Shown: positions 9,393 through 19,375, counted from the first letter of the stretch. The stretch: DNA of 52,086 bases from a bacterium (GCA_905221145.1 CAJNCA010000011.1:1-52086), one strand, 5' to 3'. Program-made: numbers and translations. Notes: a model not told the origin generated them from the letters alone.

Positions 9393-10191
9393 AAGGTTTT
9401 AAAAAGAGTTTTCTAAAGGTTTCTTCTTTGTTTTTTAAGGAAGAGATGACGTTGATATCCAAATCGTGGTCAAAACCAGCAATTTTTCCTTTAGAAGTGT
9501 ACTGGTGGATGTCGTAATCTAAATCAGTTTTAGGAGTTGCTTCGTAAAATCCTGAGTCAGAACCATAGGAAGGAATCCAAACAGACGTAAACTTGTCTGT
9601 ATCAATACTGTGTTCTTCCATGAAGTAGACTCCGACGTAGATTCCTATGTTTTTAGCACCCAGTGATTCTAGTTTTGCCCGAAAGGCTTCAACACCTTCG
9701 TTCATATTAGACATGGTTTTTTCTTCCACGTCTAGCCAATAGTAACTAGGACTGTATGGCGAAGAGGCGTTATAGAATACCTCAGCAGCCTTTTCCATTT
9801 CCTGGACATTTTTTCCAGCTACATAGGCATAGACACCAACTGGGACATTTCGTTTTTGGAACTCAGTGATATGGGTTTTAAAGGCCTTATCAACACCATT
9901 AACATAGGAAGCATCGTTCTCTTTGGACGTTTGAGCACCACTATGGACACGAACAATAGCTCCAGAAATGTTTTGGGAGAGAGTATCGTAATTAATTTCC
10001 TCAGGACGTTGCCAACCAGAAACATCAATTACTGGTTTATCTATATTGTGTAGCGCCTGTGTCTCTACTTGCGCGATATTTGACTTTGTTTTTACAGGAT
10101 GGTCCTCAAAACGAGGGCGATTCAGGATTAAAATGAAAATCATAATCCCAAAAAAACCAAATAAAATAAGCGGATTAATTTTCTTTCTCAT
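9391..10191 (-). CDS. GH25 family lysozyme-like protein, membrane anchored
   Basis: A 266-residue protein with one N-terminal membrane helix (residues about 6-24, no clear cleavage site) and then a glycoside hydrolase family 25 domain. The first catalytic aspartate region is VIDVSGWQRPEEI near residue 55, and the YYWLDVEEKT strand near residue 150 carries the catalytic DxE. GH25 enzymes cut the MurNAc-GlcNAc bond of peptidoglycan. There are no wall-binding repeats, so activity would be confined near the membrane, as for wall remodelling rather than lysis. It is a single gene, divergent from glmU. Confidence 0.85.
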   Translation of the reverse strand: MRKKINPLILFGFFGIMIFILILNRPRFEDHPVKTKSNIAQVETQALHNIDKPVIDVSGWQRPEEINYDTLSQNISGAIVRVHSGAQTSKENDASYVNGVDKAFKTHITEFQKRNVPVGVYAYVAGKNVQEMEKAAEVFYNASSPYSPSYYWLDVEEKTMSNMNEGVEAFRAKLESLGAKNIGIYVGVYFMEEHSIDTDKFTSVWIPSYGSDSGFYEATPKTDLDYDIHQYTSKGKIAGFDHDLDINVISSLKNKEETFRKLFLKP

Positions 10192-10305
10192 ATCTCATAA
10201 TTTTACCTTAAAAATGAAAAAAAATCAAAAAAAATACTCAAAAAATGGGTTAAGAAAGGACTTTAGAGCATTTTTTCATTCAAGGGCGCGGAATGATTTG
10301 AAATA

Positions 10306-10314
10306 TGGTATAAT
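10306..10314 (+). promoter_or_regulatory. Extended -10 promoter of the glmU operon
   Basis: TGGTATAAT, a perfect extended -10, 32 bp before glmU. No clear -35. The 154 bp between the GH25 gene and glmU hold nothing else that I recognise. Confidence 0.65.
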
Positions 10315-10330
10315 AAAAGGGAATTTCTAG

Positions 10331-11725
<1,395 letters not shown>

Positions 11726-11734
11726 GAGCTTATC

Positions 11735-12280
11735 ATGGAATTTGAAGAAAAAACACTTAGCCGAAAAGAAATCTATCAAGGCCCAATTTTTAAACTGGTC
11801 CAAGATCAGGTTGAATTACCAGAAGGCAAGGGAATTGCCCAACGTGATTTGATTTTCCACAATGGAGCTGTCTGTGTTTTAGCTGTAACGGATGAGCAAA
11901 AACTCATCTTGGTCAAGCAATACCGTAAGGCTATCGAGGCTGTCTCTTACGAAATTCCAGCTGGAAAATTGGAAGTAGGAGAAAATACAGACCCTGTCGC
12001 AGCAGCCCTTCGTGAATTAGAGGAAGAAACAGCCTATACAGGGAAGTTAGAACTCTTGTATGACTTTTATTCAGCCATTGGCTTTTGTAATGAAAAGTTA
12101 AAACTATATCTAGCAAGCGATTTGACAAAGGTGGAAAATCCACGTCCGCAGGATGAAGATGAGACCTTGGAAGTCCTTGAAGTGAGCCTAGAGGAAGCCA
12201 AAGAATTAATCCAATCGGGTCATATCTGTGATGCTAAGACAATTATGGCTGTTCAATATTGGGAATTGCACAAAAAATAG
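11735..12280 (+). CDS. Nudix hydrolase, ADP-ribose pyrophosphatase type
   Basis: A 181-residue Nudix protein. The Nudix box is complete: G at the start of GKLEVGE, then [13 protein letters not shown], matching GX5EX7REUXEEXGU except that the last glycine-type position reads T. The following [19 protein letters not shown] segment is typical of ADP-ribose pyrophosphatases (NudF/YqkG). It should hydrolyse ADP-ribose or similar nucleotide sugars to AMP. It lies 9 bp after glmU with AGGAG before the ATG, and macP starts 11 bp after its stop, so it is part of the glmU operon. Confidence 0.85.
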   Translation: MEFEEKTLSRKEIYQGPIFKLVQDQVELPEGKGIAQRDLIFHNGAVCVLAVTDEQKLILVKQYRKAIEAVSYEIPAGKLEVGENTDPVAAALRELEEETAYTGKLELLYDFYSAIGFCNEKLKLYLASDLTKVENPRPQDEDETLEVLEVSLEEAKELIQSGHICDAKTIMAVQYWELHKK

Positions 12281-12291
12281 AGGAGATCAGT

Positions 12292-12603
12292 ATGGGTAAA
12301 CCTTTATTAACGGATGAAATGATTGAAAGAGCTAATAGAGGCGAAAAAATTTCAGGTCCCCCTTTGCTAGATGATGAGGAGACCAAGATTTTACCAACCT
12401 CATCTTCCCGTTTTGGTTATGCCAATCCTAAGGGACATGGTTTTAGCCAGGAAACCTTGAAGATTCAGGTCGAACCGTCTATTCATAAAAGCCGTCGCAT
12501 TGAAAATACTAAGAGAAATGTCTTCAATTCTAAGTTAAATAAAATCTTATTTGCAGTTATCTTTCTCTTGATTTTGCTTGTCTTAGCAATGAAACTTTTG
12601 TAA
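12292..12603 (+). CDS. macP: MacP, membrane-anchored activator of PBP2a
   Basis: A 103-residue protein with a polar N-terminal cytoplasmic region and one C-terminal membrane helix (about residues 82-102). Sequence start ([19 protein letters not shown]) and position between the Nudix gene and mtnN match pneumococcal MacP (SPD_0876), the cofactor needed for PBP2a in peptidoglycan synthesis. In pneumococcus StkP phosphorylates a threonine near position 32. The candidate here is T31 in [13 protein letters not shown] choose the ATG with GAGGAG 6 bp upstream; an in-frame GTG-type start 33 bp earlier would overlap the Nudix gene and add no conserved sequence. Confidence 0.85.
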   Translation: MGKPLLTDEMIERANRGEKISGPPLLDDEETKILPTSSSRFGYANPKGHGFSQETLKIQVEPSIHKSRRIENTKRNVFNSKLNKILFAVIFLLILLVLAMKLL

Positions 12604-12619
12604 TAGAAAAGGAATTGAA

Positions 12620-13312
12620 ATGAAAATAGGAATTATTGCGGCTATGCCAGAAGAACTGGCTTATCTGGTCCAGCATTTAGACAATGCCCAGGAGCAAGTT
12701 GTTTTAGGGAATACCTATCACACAGGAAGCATTGCCTCGCATGAAGTCGTTCTTGTAGAAAGTGGAATTGGTAAGGTCATGTCTGCTATGAGTGTGGCGA
12801 TTTTGGCTGATCATTTCCAAGTGGATGCTATAATTAATACGGGGTCAGCTGGGGCGGTCGCAAAAGGCATTGCTGTTGGGGATGTCGTGATTGCTGACAA
12901 ATTAGCTTATCATGATGTGGACGTCACAGCTTTTGGTTATGCTTATGGACAAATGGCGCAACAACCGCTTTATTTCGAATCAGACAAAACTTTTGTAGCC
13001 AAAATCCAAGAGAGTTTATCTCAACTGGACCAAAAATGGCATCTTGGTTTGATTGCTACAGGAGATAGTTTTGTTGCAGGAAATGACAAGATAGAAGCGA
13101 TTAAGTCCCATTTCCCAGAAGTTTTAGCCGTTGAGATGGAGGGGGCAGCTATTGCTCAGGCAGTGCATGCCCTTAATCTTCCAGTCTTAGTTATCCGAGC
13201 TATGAGTGACAATGCCAATCATGAAGCAAACATCTCTTTTGATGAGTTTATTATCGAAGCTGGACGTCGCTCTGCCCAAGTCTTACTAGCCTTTTTGAAG
13301 GCCTTAGATTAA
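12620..13312 (+). CDS. mtnN: 5'-methylthioadenosine / S-adenosylhomocysteine nucleosidase
   Basis: A 230-residue Pfs/MtnN enzyme that cleaves MTA and SAH, feeding methionine salvage and producing S-ribosylhomocysteine for AI-2 synthesis. Visible motifs are MKIGIIAAMPEELAYL at the start with the conserved glutamate, ESGIGKVMSA, NTGSAGAV near residue 74, VEMEGAAIAQ with the substrate-binding ME, and VIRAMSDNA carrying the catalytic aspartate. Length is normal. It is the last gene of the glmU operon; rocS behind it has its own promoter. Confidence 0.95.
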   Translation: MKIGIIAAMPEELAYLVQHLDNAQEQVVLGNTYHTGSIASHEVVLVESGIGKVMSAMSVAILADHFQVDAIINTGSAGAVAKGIAVGDVVIADKLAYHDVDVTAFGYAYGQMAQQPLYFESDKTFVAKIQESLSQLDQKWHLGLIATGDSFVAGNDKIEAIKSHFPEVLAVEMEGAAIAQAVHALNLPVLVIRAMSDNANHEANISFDEFIIEAGRRSAQVLLAFLKALD

Positions 13313-13320
13313 GCGAAAAT

Positions 13321-13349
13321 TTGACAGTTTTTCTAGCTTATGATAAGAT
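13321..13349 (+). promoter_or_regulatory. Promoter of rocS
   Basis: TTGACA, 17 bp, TAAGAT, with TGA before the -10 (extended). This is among the best sigma-A promoters in the window. rocS starts 40 bp further on. Confidence 0.8.
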
Positions 13350-13388
13350 TTAAGTAAAGAAAAGCTAGAAAACGTTTCAGAGGATATT

Positions 13389-13880
13389 ATGAGTATTGAA
13401 ATGACCGTCAGTGAGATTGCAGAGGTCTTAGGATTATCTCGCCAAGCAATCAATAACCGTGTCAAAGAATTACCAGAAGAAGACACAGATAAAAATGACA
13501 AAGGGGTAACAGTCGTTACCAGAAGTGGCTTGATTAAGCTAGAAGAAATCTATAAAAAAACGATTTTTGAAGATGAGCCTGTCAGTGAAGATGTCAAGCA
13601 ACGTGAACTGATGGAGATTCTAGTAGATGAGAAGAATGCAGAAATACTTCGTCTCTATGAACAATTAAAAGCCAAGGATCGTCAGTTATCAGAAAAAGAT
13701 GAGCAAATGCGCATCAAAGATCGTCAGATTGCTGAGAAAGACAAACAACTGGATCAGCAGCAACAATTGACCCTTCAAGCCATGAAGGATCAAGAAAATC
13801 TCAAGCTAGAGCTGGACCAAGCAAAAGAAGAAGTCCAATCCACTAAGAAAGGCTTTTTTGCTCGTTTATTTGGAGGATAA
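13389..13880 (+). CDS. rocS: RocS, regulator of chromosome segregation
   Basis: A 163-residue protein. Residues 1-50 form a helix-turn-helix (MTVSEIAEVLGLSRQAINNRVKEL). Residues about 75-150 are a heptad-rich coiled coil with tandem KDRQLSEKDEQ / KDRQIAEKDKQ units. The last ten residues (KKGFFARLFGG) form a short amphipathic tail that can bind membrane. This architecture, length and location after mtnN match pneumococcal RocS (Mercy et al. 2019, from memory), which links the nucleoid to the membrane, works with ParB and protects the nucleoid from division. It has its own strong promoter and terminator. Confidence 0.82.
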   Translation: MSIEMTVSEIAEVLGLSRQAINNRVKELPEEDTDKNDKGVTVVTRSGLIKLEEIYKKTIFEDEPVSEDVKQRELMEILVDEKNAEILRLYEQLKAKDRQLSEKDEQMRIKDRQIAEKDKQLDQQQQLTLQAMKDQENLKLELDQAKEEVQSTKKGFFARLFGG

Positions 13881-13882
13881 TC

Positions 13883-13927
13883 AAGGAGCTGTTTAGGTTA
13901 CATGCTAACCTAATGGCTTCTTTTGTT
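13883..13927 (+). terminator. Terminator after rocS
   Basis: Long stem with TTTAGGTTA pairing with TAACCTAA, extended by GGAGC/GCTTC pairs, ending in TTTTGTTT. Confidence 0.8.
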
Positions 13928-13978
13928 TCTAAATAGTATAGTTGCTCAAGTAAAATAACAGTATAGGAGAGGTATAGA

Positions 13979-14569
13979 ATGGAACGATTAGAAGATTACA
14001 TTGCTTTCGATTTAGAATTTAATCAGCACGAAGGACAAACACACTTGATTCAAGTATCGGCAGTGCGTTTTAGAGATGGTCAGGAAATCGATGCCTATGA
14101 TTCCTATGTCCATACTAGTGTGCCTCTAAAGAGTTTTATCAATGGTTTGACTGGGATTACAGCTGAGACCTTAAAAGATGCTCCACCAGTAGAGGAAGTC
14201 ATAAAAGAATTCCAAGATTTTGTGGGTTCTTTACCCATGGTTGGATACAATGCTGCTAAAAGTGATTTGCCTATTCTAGCAGAGCATGGTTTAGACTACA
14301 GCCAGCAGTACAAGGTGGATTTATATGATGAAGCCTTTGAGCGCCGTAGTTCAGATTTACATGGTATTGCCAATCTCAAATTGCAAACTGTTGCCTCATT
14401 TCTCGGATTTCAAGGACAGTCCCATAATAGCTTGGAGGATGCTCGAATGACGGCGCGTGTTTACGAGTCCTTCTTAGAGTCAGATCAAGCTAGAGAATTG
14501 TTAGAGACAGAAAGTAGCCTATCAAACAATCCTTTTGGTGGCTTGGACTTGTCTCAATTATTTGACTAG
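13979..14569 (+). CDS. DEDDh 3'-5' exonuclease (DNA polymerase III epsilon-like)
   Basis: A 196-residue exonuclease-domain protein. The four acidic residues and the histidine of the DEDDh group are visible: D and E in IAFDLEFNQ (residues about 11 and 13), D in NAAKSDLPIL, and H plus D in SHNSLEDARMTARVY. It resembles the proofreading subunit and standalone RNase T-like enzymes. DnaQ-type proteins of this size in streptococci are not tied to one known pathway. It shares 8 bp spacing with the following GDPD gene. C-terminal residues 165-196 are outside the nuclease fold and acidic. Confidence 0.8.
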   Translation: MERLEDYIAFDLEFNQHEGQTHLIQVSAVRFRDGQEIDAYDSYVHTSVPLKSFINGLTGITAETLKDAPPVEEVIKEFQDFVGSLPMVGYNAAKSDLPILAEHGLDYSQQYKVDLYDEAFERRSSDLHGIANLKLQTVASFLGFQGQSHNSLEDARMTARVYESFLESDQARELLETESSLSNNPFGGLDLSQLFD

Positions 14570-14577
14570 GAGTGCCT

Positions 14578-16341
14578 ATGAAACCTGAAAAACCTAAAAA
14601 TCTAGGTTTTAGGAAAATCTACTTTAATCTAGATAAAATTCTCTTCCTCTTTTTCTTGATATTCATGATGATTGAGTTTGTCTGGTTACCACTTAATTCT
14701 TGGATTGCTGGACTGTTACTCCGACAGACAGGTTATCTCTTTCTTTCCTACAACAATATTTTTGCTATTATAAAGGGTTCGCCATTTGTTAGTCTTGCTT
14801 TATTTGTTCTGGTAATCGTTAATTTACTGATTGCCTATTACCAGCTAGGACTTCTCTTTATCGGAGCCCGGCACCTCCTCTATCATGAAAAGAGAACTTT
14901 GCTGGAGTACAGTCGTAAGGTCTTTCGTCAAAGTTTCTTGTTTATGAAGCAAGTGACGATTTCCAAAATGGCCTTTATTTTCTTTTATGTCATGATGCTC
15001 TTTCCATTGATTCGAAAGATTTTAAAGATTTATTACCTCAATAAAATCGTCATTCCGGAATTTATAGTAACCTATGTAGAAGATAAGTACTGGTTGGTTG
15101 GTTTGATTGTTACTATTCTGGCTTTACTTCTGTTTTATATTTCAGTACGGTTGATGTTTGCTCTACCTCAACTTCTGTTTGAGAAGAAAACAGTCAAAGA
15201 GGCAGTCAAATACAGTCTAGAGAAGACCAAAAAGCAATCCTGGTTTTATATTTGGAACTTGCTTTGGATTATCGTCAAAACGTATCTATTTTTCATTCTT
15301 CTCTTGATTCCAATCTTAGCAAGTCAGGCACTGATGGATGGAGTGACCCATAAGGAATCTCTTGTACTGGGAATTATCAACTTTGTCTTGATTAAGAATT
15401 TCCACTATATGGCCTTGACCTATTTTCTTATTAAGTTTGTTTCCTTTTTGACAGGGGAAGAACTAGAAATCACACCAAGGAGAAAGAAAGACCACTGGAT
15501 GAGATGGGGAGTGATGTGCTGTGCCGGCATCTTTTTTGCTCTTGAGGGGTATGTCTATTTGGAAGCTCCAGTAGCACATAAACCTTTAGTTATTTCTCAC
15601 AGAGGAGTATCCAATAAGAACGGTGTGCAAAATACCGTCCAATCACTAGAAAAAACCGCTCAGTTATCTCCAGACTTTGTTGAGACGGATGTTCAGGAAA
15701 CAAAAGATGGCCAGTTTGTCATGATGCATGATGCTAATATCAGGAATTTGACAGGAGTCAATGCCAATCCTCAGGATCTAACTTTGGATGAATTGACCAA
15801 ACTCGATATTTCAGAAAATGGTTATCATAGCAAAGTGTCTAGTTTTGATGACTACCTCAATAAAGCCAATGAATTGCATCAAAAACTCCTTATTGAGATT
15901 AAAACTAGTCGAAAAGATAGCTCAGATATGATGAAACGCTTTATGGACAAATACGGAGCCATCATTAAGCAGAATGGCCACCAAATGCAGTCCTTAGACT
16001 ACCATGTGATTGACCAGGTGCTAGCCTACGACTCACAAATTCCAGTCTATTTCATTCTACCTTACAATAGTATTTTTCCAAGAACGAAAGCCACAGGCTA
16101 CACCATGGAGTATTCAACTTTGGACCAAAATTTTGTCAACAAGCTTTGGAATACCGATCAGAAATTGTACGTGTGGACCATCAATAGTTCAGAGTCCTTT
16201 GATAAATCTGTTCAGCTAGGAGCTGATGGCATGATAACAGATGATTTGGAAATGGTTCAAGAGCAGGTTACCATTGCCCAAGAAGACCCAGAGTATACGG
16301 ATTTACTGTTTAAACAGGCAATGGAATTCTTTAATTTTTAG
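14578..16341 (+). CDS. Membrane glycerophosphodiester phosphodiesterase
   Basis: A 587-residue protein. Residues about 15-310 hold seven or eight membrane helices (the membrane domain often found fused to GDPDs in Gram-positives), with one more helix near 313-330. An extracellular GDPD domain then fills about 335-570: VISHRGVSNKN..NTVQSLEKTA, PDFVETDVQETKDGQFVMMHD and LLIEIKTSRK give the HRG, ExD and HD active-site residues. It should cleave glycerophosphodiesters such as deacylated phospholipids or teichoic-acid-linked groups at the surface. The ATG has AGGAG 5 bp upstream; a GTG six bases earlier overlaps that ribosome site. Confidence 0.85.
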   Translation: MKPEKPKNLGFRKIYFNLDKILFLFFLIFMMIEFVWLPLNSWIAGLLLRQTGYLFLSYNNIFAIIKGSPFVSLALFVLVIVNLLIAYYQLGLLFIGARHLLYHEKRTLLEYSRKVFRQSFLFMKQVTISKMAFIFFYVMMLFPLIRKILKIYYLNKIVIPEFIVTYVEDKYWLVGLIVTILALLLFYISVRLMFALPQLLFEKKTVKEAVKYSLEKTKKQSWFYIWNLLWIIVKTYLFFILLLIPILASQALMDGVTHKESLVLGIINFVLIKNFHYMALTYFLIKFVSFLTGEELEITPRRKKDHWMRWGVMCCAGIFFALEGYVYLEAPVAHKPLVISHRGVSNKNGVQNTVQSLEKTAQLSPDFVETDVQETKDGQFVMMHDANIRNLTGVNANPQDLTLDELTKLDISENGYHSKVSSFDDYLNKANELHQKLLIEIKTSRKDSSDMMKRFMDKYGAIIKQNGHQMQSLDYHVIDQVLAYDSQIPVYFILPYNSIFPRTKATGYTMEYSTLDQNFVNKLWNTDQKLYVWTINSSESFDKSVQLGADGMITDDLEMVQEQVTIAQEDPEYTDLLFKQAMEFFNF

Positions 16342-16346
16342 TAAGC

Positions 16347-16370
16347 AAAAAGAGGAACAGTTGTTCCTCT
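16347..16370 (-). terminator. Terminator of ybaB
   Basis: AGAGGAAC and GTTCCTCT form a perfect stem. A T run follows only on the minus strand, so it serves ybaB. Confidence 0.75.
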
Positions 16371-16378
16371 CACGATAG

Positions 16379-16408
16379 GCAAGTATTCTCTTGAATGCTT
16401 GTTTTTTT
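16379..16408 (+). terminator. Terminator of the GDPD gene
   Basis: GCAAGTATTC pairs with GAATGCTTG, followed by TTTTTTT on the plus strand. Confidence 0.75.
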
Positions 16409-16410
16409 AA

Positions 16411-16710
16411 TTAGAATGGCAATTTTCCAGCGAAAGCACCTAATTTTTTCTTTGTCGTTTCATCAATTTGTTCAAGAGCTGAGTTAATGGCTTGAACAGT
16501 CATATCAGAAAGAGTTTCAAGGTCTTCTGGATCAACGACAGCTGGATTGAAGTCGATGCTGACAATTTTTTTGTCACCAGTTAAGGTCGCTTGGACAAGG
16601 TCTTGAGCAGATTTGCCAACAAAGTGCATAGCAGCAAGTTCAGCTTGGCTTTGTTCCATTTGTTTTTGAAGTTTTTGTGCTTGACGCATCATGTTTTGCA
16701 TGTTCATCAT
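16411..16710 (-). CDS. ybaB: YbaB/EbfC nucleoid-associated protein, 5' end abutted by a mobile element
   Basis: A 99-residue DNA-binding protein of the YbaB/EbfC family: an N-terminal helix rich in M and Q ([20 protein letters not shown]), a central beta sheet ([22 protein letters not shown]) and a C-terminal helix, all intact. The first five codons lie inside the left att repeat of the integrated element, so the reading frame survives insertion while everything upstream comes from the element. An AAAGGAATC ribosome site supplied by the element is present. I see no promoter in the 70 bp before it, so expression may depend on read-through from the element's integrase operon. Confidence 0.9.
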   Translation of the reverse strand: MMNMQNMMRQAQKLQKQMEQSQAELAAMHFVGKSAQDLVQATLTGDKKIVSIDFNPAVVDPEDLETLSDMTVQAINSALEQIDETTKKKLGAFAGKLPF

Positions 16711-16711
16711 A
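16694..16711 (-). repeat. Left att repeat of the IME (inside ybaB)
   Basis: TTTTGCATGTTCATCATA, identical over 18 bp to the copy at 26468. On the minus strand it reads through the ybaB start (MMNMQ). Confidence 0.88.
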
Positions 16712-16736
16712 AGATTTTTAAGATTCCTTTCGTTTC

Positions 16737-16756
16737 AAGGCTTTGAGCCTTTTTAA
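16737..16756 (+). terminator. Terminator-like hairpin between ybaB and int
   Basis: AAGGC pairs with GCCTT, followed by TTTT on the plus strand only. It could shield the element from plus-strand transcription. It has no T run in the direction of int and ybaB. Confidence 0.35.
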
Positions 16757-16780
16757 TAAATTTTTTTGCCATTTTTTGCC

Positions 16781-17932
16781 CTAAAAGCTGTCAAAAGCAT
16801 TGGCGACTTCTTTTTGTTGAGTTGGGAATAGGTGAGAGTAGATGTTGATTGTTGTATTAATACTACTGTGTCCAAGTCGTTTCATAAGTGTAAAAAATAT
16901 ATAATCTTTTCCTTCACCATTTCTGAGTCCTTTTGACACTAGAAATGCTGCATGTGAGTGTCGGAAATCGTGATTACGAATCATTTTTAATGATGCAGGC
17001 ATTCTTTTTTTCAATTTAATCTTTTGATTAGAAACCATTGGAGCAGTTAGTTGTAAAGGACTGTCTTGAAAGATTTGTAAGTCTTCTGTATTGTCCGTAA
17101 ACTCTACTAATAGGTGAGCTTGTTTTTCTTTCCATTCCGTTAGTTCTTGAACGAATGCTTTATGAATATAAATTCGTCGATTGGATTGAGTAGTTTTTAC
17201 CGTTCCGATATGGACCTTGTTATTACGAAAGTAAGCAGAATACTTAATATCGATATAACCCTCTGATAAATTAATCTGTTTCCAAGTTAAGGCCAATGCT
17301 TCGCCAACACGAACGCCTGTAAACATCAGCACTCGATAAAATAGCTGAAACATATATTCATCTTCTGTGAACAGAGAATCAAATAGCTTGAATTCTTCAG
17401 GAGTGAAATAAGACATCTCCTTGTGTTTATCAGGCAGTTTTCTTAGTCCATTGCATGGATTATCTTGTCTAAGACGATTAGCGACAGCAACATCAAACAT
17501 TTTATGTAGAAAAATCATTAGCTGATTAACGGTCGTGCTTGATAGTGTTCCTCCTTTGACACTTGGTTGTTTGACCAACCAATCTCTAAATTTTTTTACT
17601 TCATGGATAGTAATGGCAGACATATCTGCATGCTCAAAAAACTTAGAGACATATTGGTTATAATAGGATATCTGTGTATCAATGGTACCACGTTTATTCC
17701 CACGGAGTTCATCTTCTTGTTGAACTAAAGAGTAAAGGTGAGAAACAGATATTTTATCTTTAATATGAACTTGGTGAAGTTTGTTTAATCGATAATCTGC
17801 TTCATATTGAACAGCTTCTTTACGAGTGGTAAATCCTGACTTTCTATGCCGTTTGATTTCACCAGTCAATGGGTCTATGCCATCGGTAATATCTACTTTC
17901 CATTTTCCCTTGTATCCTTTGATAACTGACAT
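16781..17932 (-). CDS. int: Tyrosine recombinase / integrase of the IME
   Basis: A 383-residue Tn916/phage-type tyrosine recombinase. The N-terminal arm-binding domain (about residues 5-50, KWKVDITDGIDPLTGEIKRHRKSGF) is followed by a SAM-like core-binding domain (about 60-165). The catalytic domain shows R in TGVRVGEALALTW, HxxR in NHDFRHSHA, H in RLGHSSINTTINIY and the nucleophile Y in that last motif. Its stop lies 70 bp from the left att copy, the usual place for an integrase. The DUF3173 gene is 1 bp upstream. It should catalyse insertion into and excision from ybaB. Confidence 0.93.
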   Translation of the reverse strand: MSVIKGYKGKWKVDITDGIDPLTGEIKRHRKSGFTTRKEAVQYEADYRLNKLHQVHIKDKISVSHLYSLVQQEDELRGNKRGTIDTQISYYNQYVSKFFEHADMSAITIHEVKKFRDWLVKQPSVKGGTLSSTTVNQLMIFLHKMFDVAVANRLRQDNPCNGLRKLPDKHKEMSYFTPEEFKLFDSLFTEDEYMFQLFYRVLMFTGVRVGEALALTWKQINLSEGYIDIKYSAYFRNNKVHIGTVKTTQSNRRIYIHKAFVQELTEWKEKQAHLLVEFTDNTEDLQIFQDSPLQLTAPMVSNQKIKLKKRMPASLKMIRNHDFRHSHAAFLVSKGLRNGEGKDYIFFTLMKRLGHSSINTTINIYSHLFPTQQKEVANAFDSF

Positions 17933-17933
17933 A

Positions 17934-18182
17934 TTATTTTCCTCTTTCTATGTCAGTAGCGAAGAGTACAGTATCTATTATATCATTTTTTGAGATGATT
18001 TTGAATCCAAGAATTTCTTCGGCAATAGTCTTTGGTATTCTTCCAATCCTTTTGTTTTTATAAAGTTGAAAACCTCTTTCGACAAGTAATTTTTTACCCT
18101 CTCGTATAACACGTCTAGCTGTGCCTTCTGGATATCCTTGATTTGCGATATCTATGTAGGTAACTGTTTGAATTTCTTGCAT
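17934..18182 (-). CDS. DUF3173 small DNA-binding protein, probable excision factor
   Basis: An 82-residue protein with an HTH-like first half (TYIDIANQGYPEGTARRVIREGKKLLVERG) and a basic middle. It matches the DUF3173 type commonly found directly upstream of integrases in streptococcal integrative elements. Its position between rep and int, with a stop-start gap of 1 bp to int and a start directly abutting the rep stop, suggests a recombination directionality (Xis-like) role. That role is inference from context; the sequence itself shows only a small basic putative DNA-binding protein. Confidence 0.65.
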   Translation of the reverse strand: MQEIQTVTYIDIANQGYPEGTARRVIREGKKLLVERGFQLYKNKRIGRIPKTIAEEILGFKIISKNDIIDTVLFATDIERGK

Positions 18183-19355
18183 TTATTCATTCCTTTCATT
18201 TTTCTTATTCAATTCTAAAAATAACTGGTACGATTTGTCTTGAATAGTTTCTTCTTTATCAGTCTGATTTTTAAAGGGGTTTGGTAATTTATTGCCATGG
18301 TCTATATAAAACATCTGGTCCATTGGTTCGTACTTGTAAAATTGCAGATGCTCTTTTTTGACTTCGACTACTAAGGATAATCTTCTCATTAGCTGGCCCC
18401 AAGAATCAATATGACTTGTTTTTCTTTTCTTAGTTAATTCTAAAAAGAAATCATAGGGAGAGTAGGGGCTAGTGATGATATAAATATTAGCTAGTAACGG
18501 CTTATCAAAATAACGACTACTTGCCATCGCTTTAACATTGTAAGGGTCAAACATTTTGAGTAAGTCTGAGTAGTCAAATTGATGGGGGCGTAATTCGTCT
18601 AAGATAATCACGTGTTCTAAATTGTATTGTTGAAAAGGGTCGCGGATTGAGCCCGTAATAAAATAGTTAAGGTCATACTGTTCTGCGTATTGACGTGCTA
18701 GACGAGTCTTCCCTGTTCCCGCTTTTCCAAAAAGCCAAATAATCGTAACAATTTCATTCTTGTCAATCATTTCTTTTCGCCATAGTTCGGCTTGTGTTTC
18801 TAGTCGTTTTAAATAGACGGTTTCTATTTTTTGCCTTGCTTTGGCATATTGTGAACCAGTAAGTCGTTGTTCAATTTCTAATTTTGTAATATTACCAGTA
18901 TAAAGTAGATCCAGTAGATTATCTATAATCATAGTGTCATTTATTTCATATCGTTTGGTTACATTTCTTTCGATAGTGTCTAATAGGAGTAAATAGTCAA
19001 AATTCGCAATAACTTCTTTGGGAGAATATTGGTATTTATCTTGATTAGACTCCGTGTGATGAACGAGATATGAATAAGCATTGTTAACTGAACCCCTCCA
19101 CTGCTCAAAACACTGTATTGGTTGTTTAGTCAACTTAGCAAGATTGTTTAAACTTCTAGCACTTTCAAACTGTAAAACAAGGTGTATATGTGGTGCGACA
19201 AGGTTTCCATCTTGCCCAATATCCTTATCATGCAATATTCCCGCAAAACGAAGCGGTTTTAGAATGTTCGTCATATACTCGATGATATCTTGTAAATTTG
19301 AAGATTGGAAATACTCAATCTGTTGAACAAACATAATATTTCTAGCTTTTACCAT
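18183..19355 (-). CDS. rep: Rep/relaxase with HUH endonuclease and SF3 helicase domains
   Basis: A 390-residue protein with two domains. Residues about 5-125 are a Rep_2-type (PF01719) HUH endonuclease: GILHDKDIG, the metal-binding APHIHLVLQF motif (HxH), and a later helix with YLVHHTESNQDKYQY containing candidate nucleophile tyrosines. Residues about 205-330 are an SF3 (PF00910-like) helicase with Walker A (WLFGKAGTGKTRLAR), Walker B (HVIILDEL) and sensor region IYIITSPYSPYDFF. Such proteins start rolling-circle replication and, in streptococcal IMEs, serve as relaxases. AAAGGAG precedes the ATG, and structured DNA lies just upstream. Confidence 0.85.
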   Translation of the reverse strand: MVKARNIMFVQQIEYFQSSNLQDIIEYMTNILKPLRFAGILHDKDIGQDGNLVAPHIHLVLQFESARSLNNLAKLTKQPIQCFEQWRGSVNNAYSYLVHHTESNQDKYQYSPKEVIANFDYLLLLDTIERNVTKRYEINDTMIIDNLLDLLYTGNITKLEIEQRLTGSQYAKARQKIETVYLKRLETQAELWRKEMIDKNEIVTIIWLFGKAGTGKTRLARQYAEQYDLNYFITGSIRDPFQQYNLEHVIILDELRPHQFDYSDLLKMFDPYNVKAMASSRYFDKPLLANIYIITSPYSPYDFFLELTKKRKTSHIDSWGQLMRRLSLVVEVKKEHLQFYKYEPMDQMFYIDHGNKLPNPFKNQTDKEETIQDKSYQLFLELNKKNERNE

Positions 19356-19375
19356 TTAAAACTCCTTTCTTTTTT

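Noticed and set aside
10046..10330. 94-codon plus-strand frame before glmU
   Set aside because: It starts antisense to the GH25 gene, has low-complexity lysine-rich coding and runs through the glmU promoter.
13400..13880. RocS gene as a plasmid or phage replication regulator
   Set aside because: HTH plus coiled coil plus amphipathic tail and the mtnN neighbour fit the chromosomal RocS locus; no mobile genes are beside it.
14572..14577. GTG start for the GDPD membrane protein
   Set aside because: It overlaps the AGGAG ribosome site used by the ATG at 14578.
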